Positions 7,138-15,788 of a DNA stretch of 64,000 nt are shown here, one piece after another. Below the pieces are notes generated by a model. The model did not search any database, was not told where the DNA came from, and saw nothing but the letters and a program-made list of their open reading frames with translations. The stretch spans positions 88,012-152,011 of the forward strand of contig JAFRMX010000009.1 in assembly GCA_017430455.1 (NCBI GenBank). The letters run 5' to 3'. Numbering within the stretch: the first letter of the stretch is position 1; the number at the start of each line of letters is the position of its first letter. Position numbers and translations under genes: made by a program. This stretch comes from Oscillospiraceae bacterium. Lineage in GTDB: Bacteria; Bacillota; Clostridia; Oscillospirales; Oscillospiraceae.

Positions 7138-7896
7138 TTGGAGACCGCTTATTTTGAGATGCACAGCAATAATCTGGACCGCACGATGCCGATCAAGGTA
7201 TACGGCCACGCGGGAAAGCCCGTGCTTTTCATTCCCTGCCAGAACGGCCGTTTCTTCGATTTCGAGAATTTCCGTATGGCGGACACCTTCGCCCCCTGGA
7301 TCGACGGGGGAAAGTGCATGGTCTTTGCCATCGACACCATAGACGCCGAGACCTGGAGCAGGGAGGACGGAAACCCCTATGACCGGATCCGCCTTCATGA
7401 GCGCTGGATCGACTATATCACCAGGGAAGCGGTGCCCTTTATCCGTGATTACGCGAACATGAAAAACGGCTGGGACGGTTTCCCGGGGATCATGTCTTTC
7501 GGCTGCTCCACGGGCGCTTTCCACGCCATGAACCTCTATCTCCGCTTTCCGGATCTCTTCGACCGCTGCATGGCGCTCAGCGGCGTGTACAACTCCAGCT
7601 TCTTCCTTGGGGACTACATGGACGACGTGGTCTACAAAAATTCCCCCAACGATTACATGGCCGGCTTTCCGGCGGACCACCCCTTCATCGCCGAGTACAA
7701 CCGCCACAAGGCTGTGGCCTGCACCGGCCGGGGCGCCTGGGAGGAACCCTGGAGCACCGAGTGCCTGGACAGGCGCTTTCACGAGCTTGGCATCAATGTC
7801 TGGGTGGACTACTGGGGACCGGATGTGAACCACGACTGGCCCTGGTGGTATAAGATGGCAGCCTATTTTCTGCCATATCTGCTGGACGGGCAATAA
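7138..7896 (+). CDS. Esterase-like alpha/beta hydrolase
   Basis: The 252 aa protein starts at TTG (7138), with GGAGG inside the end of the preceding gene. The elbow SFGCSTGAFH places the nucleophile at Ser124; Cys at -1 and Thr at +1 deviate from the usual GxSxG surroundings but keep G-x-S-x-G. A His follows in VNHDWPWW. YGHAGKPVLFIPCQNGRF near the N-terminus gives the oxyanion-side strand. It belongs to the esterase family related to the antigen 85/esterase D group and is cytoplasmic. It is tightly coupled to the previous esterase; they are diverged and not a recent duplicate. Confidence 0.8.
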   Translation: METAYFEMHSNNLDRTMPIKVYGHAGKPVLFIPCQNGRFFDFENFRMADTFAPWIDGGKCMVFAIDTIDAETWSREDGNPYDRIRLHERWIDYITREAVPFIRDYANMKNGWDGFPGIMSFGCSTGAFHAMNLYLRFPDLFDRCMALSGVYNSSFFLGDYMDDVVYKNSPNDYMAGFPADHPFIAEYNRHKAVACTGRGAWEEPWSTECLDRRFHELGINVWVDYWGPDVNHDWPWWYKMAAYFLPYLLDGQ

Positions 7897-7908
7897 ACGG
7901 AGGGAGAG

Positions 7909-8031
7909 ATGGCCAGCCCCGAGGCGGCCAGAAAAGATTTCGAAGAAGGCTACGACAGCGTCGCTCTGGGCATGGACGCGTCTGTACTTGTCGACGCGTA
8001 CAGGAGCCTTTACAGGAAGGTCATGGACTGA
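7909..8031 (+). pseudogene. C-terminal remnant of an HpcH/HpaI-type aldolase gene
   Basis: A 40-codon frame starts at ATG 7909 behind a good Shine-Dalgarno (GGAGGGAGAG). It reads EEGYDSVALGMDASVLVDAY, which matches the last beta-alpha unit of HpcH/HpaI aldolases (typically GYDxVALGxDxxxL). All upstream parts of that barrel are missing. It starts 13 bases after the esterase stop, so it may still be translated as a short peptide. Most likely it is a scar of a deletion that fused the esterase operon to an aldolase gene; family assignment is by motif only. Confidence 0.55.
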
Positions 8032-8084
8032 AGCCCGGGATAAAAAATATTTCGCTCAAACCCTGAAAAAACTGAAAATAATTG

Positions 8085-8113
8085 TTGACATGCCGCCCCA
8101 TTTTTGTTATTAT
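8085..8113 (+). promoter_or_regulatory. Strong promoter of the ribosomal superoperon
   Basis: A perfect TTGACA (8085-8090) and TATTAT (8108-8113) are separated by 17 bases, with an A/T-rich upstream stretch. Transcription would begin near 8120. Confidence 0.85.
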
Positions 8114-8119
8114 CTTTTG

Positions 8120-8398
8120 GCCTGCGTAAGGCGCAGGTATGCGATGAAACGGGAGATTGCTTGCACAGCAAGGTAACTTCCGCGGAGTATGTCCGGTACC
8201 GGATGCATTTCCGGTACGAGATCGGGCGGCTGAGACTTTTCCGTACACGCGTATATCGTCTGGGCGGAGTTAAGCCGGCTTGAGGCAAAGAGCCGGTTTG
8301 TTTTACGGACAGAGCCTGATACGCACGGTTGTGTGTATAGAAATCGAAAGTCTCATCCTTACGCATAATATACATTATCTAATGTAAGGAGAAATCAC
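8120..8398 (+). ncRNA. Structured 5' leader of the S10 operon
   Basis: About 280 untranslated bases lie between the promoter and rpsJ. Hairpins with perfect arms are seen at 8121-8126/8132-8137 (CCTGCG), 8196-8203/8210-8217 (GTACCGGA) and 8275-8280/8291-8296 (CCGGCT). A long-range 9-bp pairing, TGAGACTTT (8231-8239) with AAAGTCTCA (8347-8355), encloses the third hairpin. No T-run follows any of them. In E. coli and other bacteria L4 binds the S10 leader to control the operon; a similar autogenous role is inferred. The window shows no ORF with a credible start in this leader. Confidence 0.65.
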
Positions 8399-8719
8399 AT
8401 GGCAACAGCGAAACCCAAAAACATGATCCGCATACGCCTCAAGGCTTATGATCATCAGCTCGTCGACAAAGCTGCGGAAACGATAGTCGAGACCGTAAAG
8501 CGCACAGACGCGAAAGTCTCCGGACCCATTCCTCTGCCCACAAAGAAAGAGGTAGTCACGATCCTCCGCGCCGTACACAAGTACAAGGACAGCCGCGAGC
8601 AGTTCGAGCGCAGGACCCACATGCGCCTGATCGATATCATAAACCCGAACCAGAAGACTGTTGATGCTCTGAGCAGCGTTGAAGTCCCTGCAGGCGTTCA
8701 GATCGAGATCAAGCTTTAA
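8399..8719 (+). CDS. rpsJ: 30S ribosomal protein S10
   Basis: The 106 aa protein has [20 protein letters not shown] near the start and the S10 loop motif [11 protein letters not shown] Shine-Dalgarno (AAGGAG) precedes the ATG. S10 lies in the 30S head, also acts with NusB in antitermination, and heads the operon here as in most bacteria. A 139-base structured gap separates it from rplC, much larger than the other gaps in this operon. Confidence 0.98.
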   Translation: MATAKPKNMIRIRLKAYDHQLVDKAAETIVETVKRTDAKVSGPIPLPTKKEVVTILRAVHKYKDSREQFERRTHMRLIDIINPNQKTVDALSSVEVPAGVQIEIKL

Positions 8720-8778
8720 TCCCCAGCAATGACCCGGTGCCCGTAAATTTTTTATTAATGTACATGCGGGCGGGTTAA

Positions 8779-8834
8779 GTTGCCGGCCTCCGGCGCGAGA
8801 TGAAAATGATCATCTCTCAGCCATGCAAGGCAAC
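8779..8834 (+). ncRNA. Structured intergenic RNA between rpsJ and rplC
   Basis: GTTGCC (8779-8784) can pair with GGCAAC (8829-8834) to close a domain. Inside it, GAGATGA (8798-8804) pairs with TCATCTC (8811-8817). A GCCGG/CCGGC hairpin (8782-8786/8790-8794) competes with the closing stem, so two alternative folds exist. The rplC Shine-Dalgarno follows within about 15 bases. No T-run is present, so control of translation rather than termination is more likely. Function is inferred. Confidence 0.5.
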
Positions 8835-8858
8835 CAATAACCGAAGGAGGAAAAATCA

Positions 8859-9587
8859 ATGAAGAAAGCCATTATCGGCAAGAAGGTCGGCATGACGCAG
8901 ATCTTCGACGAGACCGGCAAAGTGATCCCCGTAACAGTCATTGAAGCAGGTCCGTGCACAGTCACGGCAAAGATGACTGAGGAGAAGGAAGGTTACAATG
9001 CGGTCCAGTTCGGCTTCGAAGAGACAGCCGAAAAGAAGCTCTCCAAGCCTGAGCAGGGACACCTGAAGAAGGCAGGAGTTGCAATGGTAAAGCATCTCAA
9101 GGAGTTCCGCCTTGAGGACACCAAGACTTTTGAAGTCGGTGACGTTGTTAAAGCAGACATCTTCGCTGAAGGCGAGAAAGTCGATGTCACCGGAATCAGC
9201 AAGGGCCACGGCTATGCCGGCGTTATCAAACGTTACGGCCAGGGACGCACTCCCACCAGCCACGGCGGCGGCCCCGTTCACAGACACGCGGGCTCAATGG
9301 GCTCCAGCGCAGATCCTTCCCGCATCATGCCGGGAAAGAAACAGGCCGGACACATGGGCGTCGACCAGGTCACGGTACAGAACCTTGACGTCGTTAAGGT
9401 AGACCCCGAGCTCAATCTCATCGCGATCCGCGGTGCAATTCCCGGCCCCAAAGGCGGAATCGTTTATATCAAGTCCACCGCAAAGACCCAGATCATCAAG
9501 AAGACCGACACTGCAGGAGTCAGCGTCAATCCGCAGAAGGCTTCCGCCCGTGTCAATCCGCAGAAAGCATCTGCACGTACAAAGTAA
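8859..9587 (+). CDS. rplC: 50S ribosomal protein L3, with extended C-terminus
   Basis: At 242 aa it is longer than the usual 205-215. The L3 signature ([32 protein letters not shown]) is intact, and the body ends near IVYIKS. The extra about 32 residues include a duplicated nine-residue unit VNPQKASAR, encoded by a 27-base tandem repeat (9525-9551 and 9552-9578). The synonymous differences between the copies show the duplication is not brand new. L3 helps form the peptidyl-transferase centre and nucleates 50S assembly. Shine-Dalgarno GAAGGAGG. Confidence 0.98.
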   Translation: MKKAIIGKKVGMTQIFDETGKVIPVTVIEAGPCTVTAKMTEEKEGYNAVQFGFEETAEKKLSKPEQGHLKKAGVAMVKHLKEFRLEDTKTFEVGDVVKADIFAEGEKVDVTGISKGHGYAGVIKRYGQGRTPTSHGGGPVHRHAGSMGSSADPSRIMPGKKQAGHMGVDQVTVQNLDVVKVDPELNLIAIRGAIPGPKGGIVYIKSTAKTQIIKKTDTAGVSVNPQKASARVNPQKASARTK

Positions 9588-9605
9588 GGAAAGGAGAGCA
9601 GAAAT

Positions 9606-10229
9606 ATGCCTAAAGCTAACGTATTCAATATGGCCGGAGAGAAGACCGGCGAGATCGAGCTCTCCGAAGCCGTTTTCGGCATCGAGCCGAACAAGAGCGT
9701 TCTTCACGACAGCGTCAAGAACCATCTTGCAAACCTTCGTCAGGGCACACAGAGCGCCCTCACCAAAGGCGAGGTCTCATTCACGACCAAGAAACCCTGG
9801 CGTCAGAAGGGTACAGGCAGAGCCAGAGCCGGTTATGCAGGGTCCCCCGTATGGACTCACGGCGGCGTAGCATTCGCACCGAAGCCGCGCGATTACAGCT
9901 ACACGCTGAACAAGAAAGTAAAACGTCTCGCAATGAAGTCCGCGCTCTCAGCGAAAGCTGCAGATGAAGATATAATCGTCATCGACGGACTCAAGATGGA
10001 CGAGATAAAGACAAAGACATTTGCGGAGTTTTTAAAGAAGATAGGTTCCGAGGGCAAAGCTCTTGTGGTCACGGAAAATGTCGAAGAGAACGTTGTTAAA
10101 TCCGCCAGAAACATCAGCGGAGTCGAGACCACGACAGCAACGATCCTCAGCCCGTATATGATTCTGAACACCGGCAAGTTCATAGTCGATAAGGCGGCTC
10201 TGCAGAAGATCGAGGAGGTATTTGCTTAA
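9606..10229 (+). CDS. rplD: 50S ribosomal protein L4
   Basis: The 207 aa protein has the extended-loop signature KKPWRQKGTGRARAG and SPVWTHGGVAF. L4 lines the exit tunnel and in several bacteria represses its own operon by binding the S10 leader, so the structured leader at 8120-8398 is its obvious candidate target. The gene is 18 bases after rplC, and its stop abuts the start of rplW. Confidence 0.98.
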   Translation: MPKANVFNMAGEKTGEIELSEAVFGIEPNKSVLHDSVKNHLANLRQGTQSALTKGEVSFTTKKPWRQKGTGRARAGYAGSPVWTHGGVAFAPKPRDYSYTLNKKVKRLAMKSALSAKAADEDIIVIDGLKMDEIKTKTFAEFLKKIGSEGKALVVTENVEENVVKSARNISGVETTTATILSPYMILNTGKFIVDKAALQKIEEVFA

Positions 10230-10526
10230 ATGAAAACAGCATATGATATCATAATCCGCCCGATCATCACCGAGCAGTCTATGGAAGATCTTGATATTAA
10301 AAAGTATGCTTTCGAAGTAGACAAAGATGCCGGCAAGATCGAAATCAAAAAGGCAATCGAAGAGATCTTCGACGTGAAAGTCATCAAAGTGACCACGACC
10401 CACGTCAGATCCAAAGCAAAGCGCCAGGGCGCTTACCCGATGGGCAAGACAGCTTCCTGGAAAAAGGCAGTAGTCAAGCTCAGTGCAGATTCGAAGAACA
10501 TCGAGCTCTTCGAAGGAATGGTTTAA
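10230..10526 (+). CDS. rplW: 50S ribosomal protein L23
   Basis: The 98 aa protein starts with the typical [13 protein letters not shown]. It sits at the tunnel exit and is the docking site for trigger factor and SRP. The ATG follows the rplD stop immediately with GAGGAGG inside the rplD end, so translation is probably coupled. Confidence 0.98.
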   Translation: MKTAYDIIIRPIITEQSMEDLDIKKYAFEVDKDAGKIEIKKAIEEIFDVKVIKVTTTHVRSKAKRQGAYPMGKTASWKKAVVKLSADSKNIELFEGMV

Positions 10527-10539
10527 GGAGGGTTAAATA

Positions 10540-11376
10540 ATGTCGATTAAAACATACAGACCCACCACTCCGGCCAGAAGACAGATGACCGTATCGGGCT
10601 TCGACGGGATCGACAAGCACGCGAGACCCGAGAAGAGCCTCACAGAGGTCCAGAAGAAGAATTCCGGCAGAAACAGCTACGGCCGTATAACGGTACGCCA
10701 CCAGGGCGGCGGAAACAGACAGAAGTACAGGGTCATCGATTTCAAACGCAATAAGCCCGATATGCCCGCGAAAGTGCTCCGTCTGGAGTACGACCCGAAC
10801 AGAAGCGCTTACATAGCACTTCTCGAGTATGAAGACGGCGAGCGCCGCTACATTCTGGCTCCTGTCGGCCTCAAGGCAGGCGACACGGTAGTCTCCGGGG
10901 CTGCATCCGATATCAAAGTCGGCAATGCTCTTCCTCTTGAGAACATCCCCGTAGGTACCGTTATCCACAACATAGAGCTCTACCCCGGCAAGGGCGCACA
11001 GCTCGTCAGAGGCGCAGGCGTCTCGGCACAGCTGATGGCCAAGGAAAACGGAATGGCGACAGTACGTCTCCCGTCCGGCGAATCCAGAAAAGTCCGTCTC
11101 GGCTGCATGGCGACCGTAGGACAGGTCGGAAATGTAGACCACGCTAACATCTCTATCGGCAAAGCAGGCCGTAAGCGCCATATGGGTGTCAGACCGACTG
11201 TCAGAGGCAGCGTCATGAACCCGGTGGATCACCCCCACGGCGGCGGCGAAGGCAAGTCTCCTGTCGGGCGTCCGGGCCCTGTTACCCCTTGGGGCAAGCC
11301 CGCACTCGGCTATAAGACTCGCAAGACCAAGAACGCGACTGACAAGTACATTGTCAAACGCCGCAACGCGAAGTAA
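10540..11376 (+). CDS. rplB: 50S ribosomal protein L2
   Basis: The 278 aa protein is close to the standard length. It contains [16 protein letters not shown], the conserved [16 protein letters not shown] with the His close to the peptidyl-transferase centre, and the C-terminal [17 protein letters not shown]. It is an essential assembly factor for subunit joining, located 13 bases after rplW. Confidence 0.99.
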   Translation: MSIKTYRPTTPARRQMTVSGFDGIDKHARPEKSLTEVQKKNSGRNSYGRITVRHQGGGNRQKYRVIDFKRNKPDMPAKVLRLEYDPNRSAYIALLEYEDGERRYILAPVGLKAGDTVVSGAASDIKVGNALPLENIPVGTVIHNIELYPGKGAQLVRGAGVSAQLMAKENGMATVRLPSGESRKVRLGCMATVGQVGNVDHANISIGKAGRKRHMGVRPTVRGSVMNPVDHPHGGGEGKSPVGRPGPVTPWGKPALGYKTRKTKNATDKYIVKRRNAK

Positions 11377-11388
11377 GGAGGGAAACAG

Positions 11389-11670
11389 ATGAGCAGAAGC
11401 ATTAAAAAAGGCCCTTACGCAGCTCCCGAGCTGCTTAAGAGAGTCGATGAACTGAATAAGACGGGCAAGAAAGAGGTCCTCAAGACCTGGTCCCGCAGCA
11501 GCACCATTTTCCCGTCCTTTGTCGGACACACAATAGCTATTCACGACGGACGCCGTCATGTTCCGGTATACATCACCGAGGATATGGTAGGACACAAGCT
11601 CGGCGAGTTTGCACCGACCAGAACCTTCCGCGGGCACTCCGGAAGCAAAACGGCAGCTGCGACCAAGTAA
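11389..11670 (+). CDS. rpsS: 30S ribosomal protein S19
   Basis: The 93 aa protein has [16 protein letters not shown], then [20 protein letters not shown] and [12 protein letters not shown]. It sits in the 30S head and contacts the A-site tRNA and the B1 bridge. It lies 12 bases after rplB with Shine-Dalgarno AAGGAGG. Confidence 0.99.
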   Translation: MSRSIKKGPYAAPELLKRVDELNKTGKKEVLKTWSRSSTIFPSFVGHTIAIHDGRRHVPVYITEDMVGHKLGEFAPTRTFRGHSGSKTAAATK

Positions 11671-11685
11671 CGGAGGAGGAAGCAG

Positions 11686-12033
11686 ATGGAAGAAAAGAAA
11701 CTCGTTCGCGCAGAACACAAATACGCGCGCATTTCTCCCCGCAAGGTCAGCATAGTCTGTGACATGATCCGCGGCAAGGACGCAAACCTGGCTCTGGCAC
11801 TCATGGAGAACACTCCCAAAGCCGGCTGCGAGCTGATGATAAAGGTCCTGAAGAGCGCGATGGCAAACGCCGAGAACAATTTTGAGATGGATCCCGATAA
11901 ACTCTATGTAGCTCAGTGCTACGCCGGAGCGGGCCCGATACTCAAGAGGGGCATGCCGAGAGCTCAGGGCAGAATGTACCGCATAAACAAACGCACCAGC
12001 CACATCACGATCTGCGTGGCTGAGAAAGAATAA
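11686..12033 (+). CDS. rplV: 50S ribosomal protein L22
   Basis: The 115 aa protein has the family markers [18 protein letters not shown] and the tunnel beta-hairpin ending [17 protein letters not shown]. Its loop lines the exit tunnel and is a site of macrolide-resistance changes; here the loop has the normal length. It lies 15 bases after rpsS. Confidence 0.98.
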   Translation: MEEKKLVRAEHKYARISPRKVSIVCDMIRGKDANLALALMENTPKAGCELMIKVLKSAMANAENNFEMDPDKLYVAQCYAGAGPILKRGMPRAQGRMYRINKRTSHITICVAEKE

Positions 12034-12050
12034 GGAAAGGAGGCAGAATT

Positions 12051-12914
12051 ATGGGTCAGAAAGTTAATCCCCACGGACTGAGAGTCGGTGTTATCAAAGA
12101 CTGGGATTCCAGATGGTACGCAAGAGAAGACAAAGTCGGCGATCTGATAGTTGAAGATCACAAGATCCGCCAGTTCCTCAAGAAGGAGCTGTATTCTGCC
12201 GGCGTTCCGACAATAGAGATCGAACGTGACAGCTCGAAGGTCCGCATATTCATCCACTGCTCCAGACCCGGTGTCGTCATCGGCAAGGGCGGTGAGGCAA
12301 TAGAGGCCCTCAGACTTAAAGTTGAAAAGCTTATCGGCAAGAGCGTTGCTCTTTCGATAGTTGAAGTCAGAAACCCCGACACGAACGCTCAGCTGGTTGC
12401 GGAGAACATCGCAGCCCAGCTCGAGAAGAGGATCGGATTCAGACGCGCGATGAAGAACGCAATGGGCAGAGCCATGAGAGGCGGAGCCCGCGGAATCAAG
12501 ATCAAATGCGGCGGAAGGCTTGGAGGAGCAGAAATAGCAAGATCCGAGACCTATCACGAGGGAACCATTCCTCTTCAGACGATCCGTGCAGACATTGAGT
12601 ACGGTTTCGCAGAAGCAAACACAACCTACGGCCGTATCGGTGTAAAGGTCTGGATATACAAAGGCGAAGTCCTCTCCCAGACACTCCGCACCACACCCCG
12701 TACGCTGGATCTGAACAAGCCTTACGGCGAGCGCAGAAACCGCAGAAACGACCGCAGAGACGGCGACAGACGCCAGGGCGGATACAACCGTGACCGCAAC
12801 TCCGGTGACAGACGCCAGGGCGGATACGGACGCCCGGGCCAGGACCGCGGATCCTTTAACCGCCGTCCGGCAGCTGCTCCCGCAGCAGGCGCCCAGGAAG
12901 GAGGCAAGAACTGA
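12051..12914 (+). CDS. rpsC: 30S ribosomal protein S3 with an RGG-like C-terminal tail
   Basis: At 287 aa it is well above the usual 210-235. Residues 1-220 are a standard S3 ([14 protein letters not shown] domain around [11 protein letters not shown]). The last about 60 residues are disordered and rich in Arg, Gly, Asp and Gln, with the unit DRRQGGY twice. The unit is encoded by an identical 21-base repeat at 12765-12785 and 12807-12827, and an Ala/Pro end follows. S3 sits at the mRNA entry and has helicase activity, so a basic-acidic RGG-type tail there could touch mRNA. That role is inferred. Its stop overlaps the rplP start by one base. Confidence 0.97.
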   Translation: MGQKVNPHGLRVGVIKDWDSRWYAREDKVGDLIVEDHKIRQFLKKELYSAGVPTIEIERDSSKVRIFIHCSRPGVVIGKGGEAIEALRLKVEKLIGKSVALSIVEVRNPDTNAQLVAENIAAQLEKRIGFRRAMKNAMGRAMRGGARGIKIKCGGRLGGAEIARSETYHEGTIPLQTIRADIEYGFAEANTTYGRIGVKVWIYKGEVLSQTLRTTPRTLDLNKPYGERRNRRNDRRDGDRRQGGYNRDRNSGDRRQGGYGRPGQDRGSFNRRPAAAPAAGAQEGGKN

Positions 12915-13345
12915 TGTTAATGCCTAAAAGAGTAAAGTACCGCAGAGTACACCGCGGACGCATGAAGGGCAAAGCCCTCCGCGGAAATACGGTAACATAC
13001 GGCGAGTTCGGACTTGCTGCACAGGAACCGGGCTGGATCACCTCCAACCAGATAGAGGCAGCACGTATCGCAATGACACGTTATACCAAACGTGGCGGCC
13101 AGGTCTGGATAAAGATATTCCCCGACAAGCCCGTTACCGCGAAGCCGGCAGAGACCCGTATGGGATCCGGTAAAGGATCTCCCGAGTACTGGGTCGCCGT
13201 CGTAAAACCCGGCAGGGTCATGTTTGAGATAGCGGGAGTTCCCGAGGAAGCAGCCCGCGAAGCTCTCCGCCTTGCCAGCCACAAACTGCCCGTCAAATGC
13301 AGGATAGTTGCTAAGGGCAGCGAATCCGGATTAGGTGGTGAATGA
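12914..13345 (+). CDS. rplP: 50S ribosomal protein L16
   Basis: The 143 aa protein has the family start [20 protein letters not shown], so the ATG at 12914 is preferred over that at 12920. It also has the [17 protein letters not shown] motif near the CCA end of A-site tRNA. The start overlaps the rpsC stop (TGATG), with GGAAGGAGG just upstream; translation is coupled. Confidence 0.98.
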   Translation: MLMPKRVKYRRVHRGRMKGKALRGNTVTYGEFGLAAQEPGWITSNQIEAARIAMTRYTKRGGQVWIKIFPDKPVTAKPAETRMGSGKGSPEYWVAVVKPGRVMFEIAGVPEEAAREALRLASHKLPVKCRIVAKGSESGLGGE

Positions 13346-13346
13346 G

Positions 13347-13535
13347 ATGAAAGCAAACGAAATACGCAATCTTTCTGTTGCCGAGCTTGAAAACAAGCTG
13401 GCTGACCTCAAGAAGGATCTGTTCATGCTCCGTATGCAGCATGCAACGAACCATCTCGACAACCCGACCAAGATCTCTGCCGTACGCCGTGACATAGCTC
13501 GCGTAAAAACAATTCTGCGCGAGAAGGAAAACTGA
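13347..13535 (+). CDS. rpmC: 50S ribosomal protein L29
   Basis: The 62 aa protein starts MKANEIRNLSVAEL, the usual L29 beginning. The ATG at 13347 is chosen over an upstream GTG at 13335 because it restores the family N-terminus and lies one base after the rplP stop, with AGGTGGTG as Shine-Dalgarno. It is a tunnel-exit protein beside L23. Confidence 0.95.
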   Translation: MKANEIRNLSVAELENKLADLKKDLFMLRMQHATNHLDNPTKISAVRRDIARVKTILREKEN

Positions 13536-13549
13536 GGAGGTAAAGGAAA

Positions 13550-13813
13550 ATGGCTGAAATTAGAAATACTTCCCGGAAGACCCGCGTAGGCAAGGTCGTA
13601 TCCGATAAGATGGACAAGACGGTCGTAGTCACAGTTGAAGACCATGTTGCCCACAAGACATACAAGAAGATCATCGGACGCACATACCGTCTCAAAGCCC
13701 ATGACGAGAACAACGAGTGCGGCGTAGGCGATGTAGTCCGTGTGATGGAGACCCGCCCCCTTTCCAAGGACAAGAGATGGCGTGTGGTCGAAATAGTTGA
13801 AAAGGCTAAGTAA
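13550..13813 (+). CDS. rpsQ: 30S ribosomal protein S17
   Basis: The 87 aa OB-fold protein has the signature [20 protein letters not shown] and [15 protein letters not shown]. It is a primary 16S rRNA binder in the body of 30S. It lies 14 bases after rpmC with a clear GAGGAGG. Confidence 0.98.
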   Translation: MAEIRNTSRKTRVGKVVSDKMDKTVVVTVEDHVAHKTYKKIIGRTYRLKAHDENNECGVGDVVRVMETRPLSKDKRWRVVEIVEKAK

Positions 13814-13825
13814 GGAGGCACCTAA

Positions 13826-14197
13826 ATGATACAGCAGGAAACACATCTGAAGGTCGCTGACAATACCGGCGCCAAGGAACTTAAAACCATACTTGTTCTC
13901 GGCGGATCAAAACGCAAGTACGCCAGTGTAGGCGATGTTGTAGTTGCTTCTGTTAGAAAAGCAGCTCCCGGCGGCCAGGTTAAAAAAGGCGATGTTGTAA
14001 GGGCTGTCATAGTCCGCACAGTCAAGCCCGTACGCCGTGCTGACGGAACCTATGTCCGTTTCGATGAAAACGCTGCAGTTCTGATCAATGAAGGCGACAA
14101 GAATCCGCGCGGAACGCGCATTTTCGGGCCTGTTGCCCGTGAGCTCCGCGAGAAGGATTACATGAAGATCCTCTCCCTTGCTCCGGAAGTAATTTGA
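13826..14197 (+). CDS. rplN: 50S ribosomal protein L14
   Basis: The 123 aa protein starts [19 protein letters not shown] and ends [16 protein letters not shown], as in other Firmicutes. It lies at the subunit interface (bridges B5 and B8) and is the docking site of RsfS. It follows rpsQ by 12 bases. Confidence 0.99.
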   Translation: MIQQETHLKVADNTGAKELKTILVLGGSKRKYASVGDVVVASVRKAAPGGQVKKGDVVRAVIVRTVKPVRRADGTYVRFDENAAVLINEGDKNPRGTRIFGPVARELREKDYMKILSLAPEVI

Positions 14198-14209
14198 GGA
14201 GGTACCGGA

Positions 14210-14515
14210 ATGAATATCAAGAAAGACGATAAAGTCGTTGTTTTGTCAGGAAAAGACAAAGGCAAGCAGGGCAAAGTCCTGAGTGCAGATCCCAAAGGCG
14301 GAAAAGTAGTCGCCGAGGGAATAAACGTTGCCACTAAGCACCAGAAGCCCCGCAAACAGGGTGAAGAGGGCGGCATAATCAAGGTCGAGACCCCGATCTA
14401 CGCGAGCAAGGTCCAGCTTGTATGCCCCAAGTGCGGCAAGGCGACACGCGTCGGACACAAGATCACGGACGGCAAGAAAGTCCGTGTCTGCAAGAAGTGC
14501 GGCGCAGAGATCTGA
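14210..14515 (+). CDS. rplX: 50S ribosomal protein L24
   Basis: The 101 aa protein has a KOW motif ([19 protein letters not shown]). The C-terminal half carries two CxxC pairs (VCPKCGK and VCKKCGAE) flanking VGHK, so this is a predicted zinc-binding form, as in many Firmicutes. It initiates 50S assembly and lies near the tunnel exit. Confidence 0.98.
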   Translation: MNIKKDDKVVVLSGKDKGKQGKVLSADPKGGKVVAEGINVATKHQKPRKQGEEGGIIKVETPIYASKVQLVCPKCGKATRVGHKITDGKKVRVCKKCGAEI

Positions 14516-14533
14516 GGAAGGAGCTGAAAAGAT

Positions 14534-15073
14534 ATGACTAATATGAAGAAGAAATACCTCGAAGAGGCGGCTCCTGCTCTCATGGAGAAATACAACTACA
14601 AGTCCGTTATGCAGATCCCCAAGATCGACAAGATAGTCGTTTCTGTCGGATGCGGCGACTGCAAGGACAACGCAAAAGCTCTTGAGGCTGTTATCAACGA
14701 TATCTCCAATATCACAGGACAGCACGCGGTAGCAACGGTTGCGCGCAAGAGCGTTGCAAACTTCAAGCTTCGTGAAGGAATGAAGGTCGGTGTCAAAGTT
14801 ACATTGAGACAGGACCGTATGTGGGAATTCCTCGACAGACTGTTCAATGTCGCTCTTCCCCGTGTCAGAGACTTCCGCGGAATCAGCGCAGATGCATTTG
14901 ACGGGCGCGGCAACTACAGCCTCGGACTCAAGGAACAGATAATCTTCCCGGAGATCGAGTACGACAAGATCGACAAGCTTCGCGGAATGAATATCGCGAT
15001 CACCACCACTGCAAAGACAGACGAAGAAGCACGCGAGCTGCTCAGACTTCTGGGCGCACCGTTTGCAAACTAA
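14534..15073 (+). CDS. rplE: 50S ribosomal protein L5
   Basis: The 179 aa protein is standard in length, with [32 protein letters not shown] and [11 protein letters not shown]. It binds 5S rRNA and bridges to the 30S head. The SVGCGD variant replaces the more common NMGVGE. It is 18 bases after rplX. Confidence 0.98.
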   Translation: MTNMKKKYLEEAAPALMEKYNYKSVMQIPKIDKIVVSVGCGDCKDNAKALEAVINDISNITGQHAVATVARKSVANFKLREGMKVGVKVTLRQDRMWEFLDRLFNVALPRVRDFRGISADAFDGRGNYSLGLKEQIIFPEIEYDKIDKLRGMNIAITTTAKTDEEARELLRLLGAPFAN

Positions 15074-15086
15074 GGAGGACTCAGAG

Positions 15087-15272
15087 ATGGCAAAAAAGGC
15101 TATGATTTTAAAACAGCAGGCTCCTGCCAAGTACTCGACACGCAGGTACAACCGCTGCAAGATCTGCGGAAGACCGCATGCCTACCTCCGCAACTACGGC
15201 ATCTGCCGTATCTGCTTCAGAGAACTGGCTTACAAAGGCGAGATCCCCGGAGTACGCAAAGCTTCCTGGTAA
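15087..15272 (+). CDS. rpsN: 30S ribosomal protein S14, zinc-binding type Z
   Basis: The 61 aa protein starts at ATG 15087 ([11 protein letters not shown]), behind TAAGGAGGA. A longer in-frame start at 15063 overlaps rplE and is rejected. It has two CxxC pairs (RCKICGRPH and [10 protein letters not shown]) and the usual end IPGVRKASW. This is the zinc-requiring form typical of Firmicutes. A 102-base structured gap follows before rpsH. Confidence 0.97.
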   Translation: MAKKAMILKQQAPAKYSTRRYNRCKICGRPHAYLRNYGICRICFRELAYKGEIPGVRKASW

Positions 15273-15293
15273 ACTTTTTAAACGATATCGAAA

Positions 15294-15350
15294 GGCTTGG
15301 ACCAATCATGTATTGGCCAAGAACCTCGGTATAAAACCGCAAAAGCGGTA
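15294..15350 (+). ncRNA. Two hairpins in the rpsN-rpsH spacer
   Basis: CTTGG and CCAAT (with a bulged A) pair with ATTGG and CCAAG across 15294-15320, giving a 10-bp stem with a 5-nt loop. ACCGC/GCGGT (about 15336-15350) forms a second hairpin with loop AAAA. No T-run follows, and the rpsH Shine-Dalgarno comes about 10 bases later. In E. coli S8 regulates the spc genes; here the structure lies directly before rpsH itself, so an autogenous S8 site is possible but unproven. Confidence 0.5.
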
Positions 15351-15374
15351 ACTCTAAATAAGGAGAATAACAAA

Positions 15375-15773
15375 ATGCAGATCACTGACCCCATTGCAGA
15401 CATGCTGACCCGTATCCGCAACGCCGGAACAGCAAAGCATGAGACTGTCGATGTCCCGGCTTCCAAGATGAAGCAGTCCATCGCCGAGATCCTTCTCAAT
15501 GAAGGCTACATCAAGAGCTACCAGCTCGTTGACGACGGAACACAGGGCATCATTCGCATCACACTCAAATACCTGCCCGGTAAGGTAAAAGCGATCTCCG
15601 GACTCAAGCGCGTAAGCAAGCCCGGACTCCGTGTCTATGCCGGCGCAGACGAGCTGCCGCGCGTCCTTAAAGGACTCGGCATCGCAATCATTTCAACATC
15701 CAAGGGCGTTATGACCGACAAGCAGGCCAGAAGCGAGCACGTCGGCGGCGAAGTCCTTGCGTTCGTGTGGTAA
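15375..15773 (+). CDS. rpsH: 30S ribosomal protein S8
   Basis: The 132 aa protein starts [18 protein letters not shown]. The ATG at 15375, behind AAGGAGAATAAC, gives the family start. An upstream ATG at 15305 lies inside the hairpin region and would add 26 unrelated residues. The C-terminus ends [20 protein letters not shown]. It is a primary 16S rRNA binder. Confidence 0.97.
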   Translation: MQITDPIADMLTRIRNAGTAKHETVDVPASKMKQSIAEILLNEGYIKSYQLVDDGTQGIIRITLKYLPGKVKAISGLKRVSKPGLRVYAGADELPRVLKGLGIAIISTSKGVMTDKQARSEHVGGEVLAFVW

Positions 15774-15788
15774 GGGAGGCAGAAGAAT

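Noticed and set aside
7909..8031. The 40-codon frame as an independent small protein
   Set aside because: Its sequence matches the end of a known aldolase barrel better than a small-protein family, so it is listed as a remnant.
8010..8375. Minus-strand frames across the S10 leader
   Set aside because: They lack ribosome-binding sites and domains and overlap the promoter and leader structure.
10480..12003. A 507-codon open frame on the minus strand over rplB, rpsS and rplV
   Set aside because: It is the antisense of well-conserved ribosomal genes, has no ribosome-binding site and no recognisable domain; long antisense frames are common here because of codon bias.
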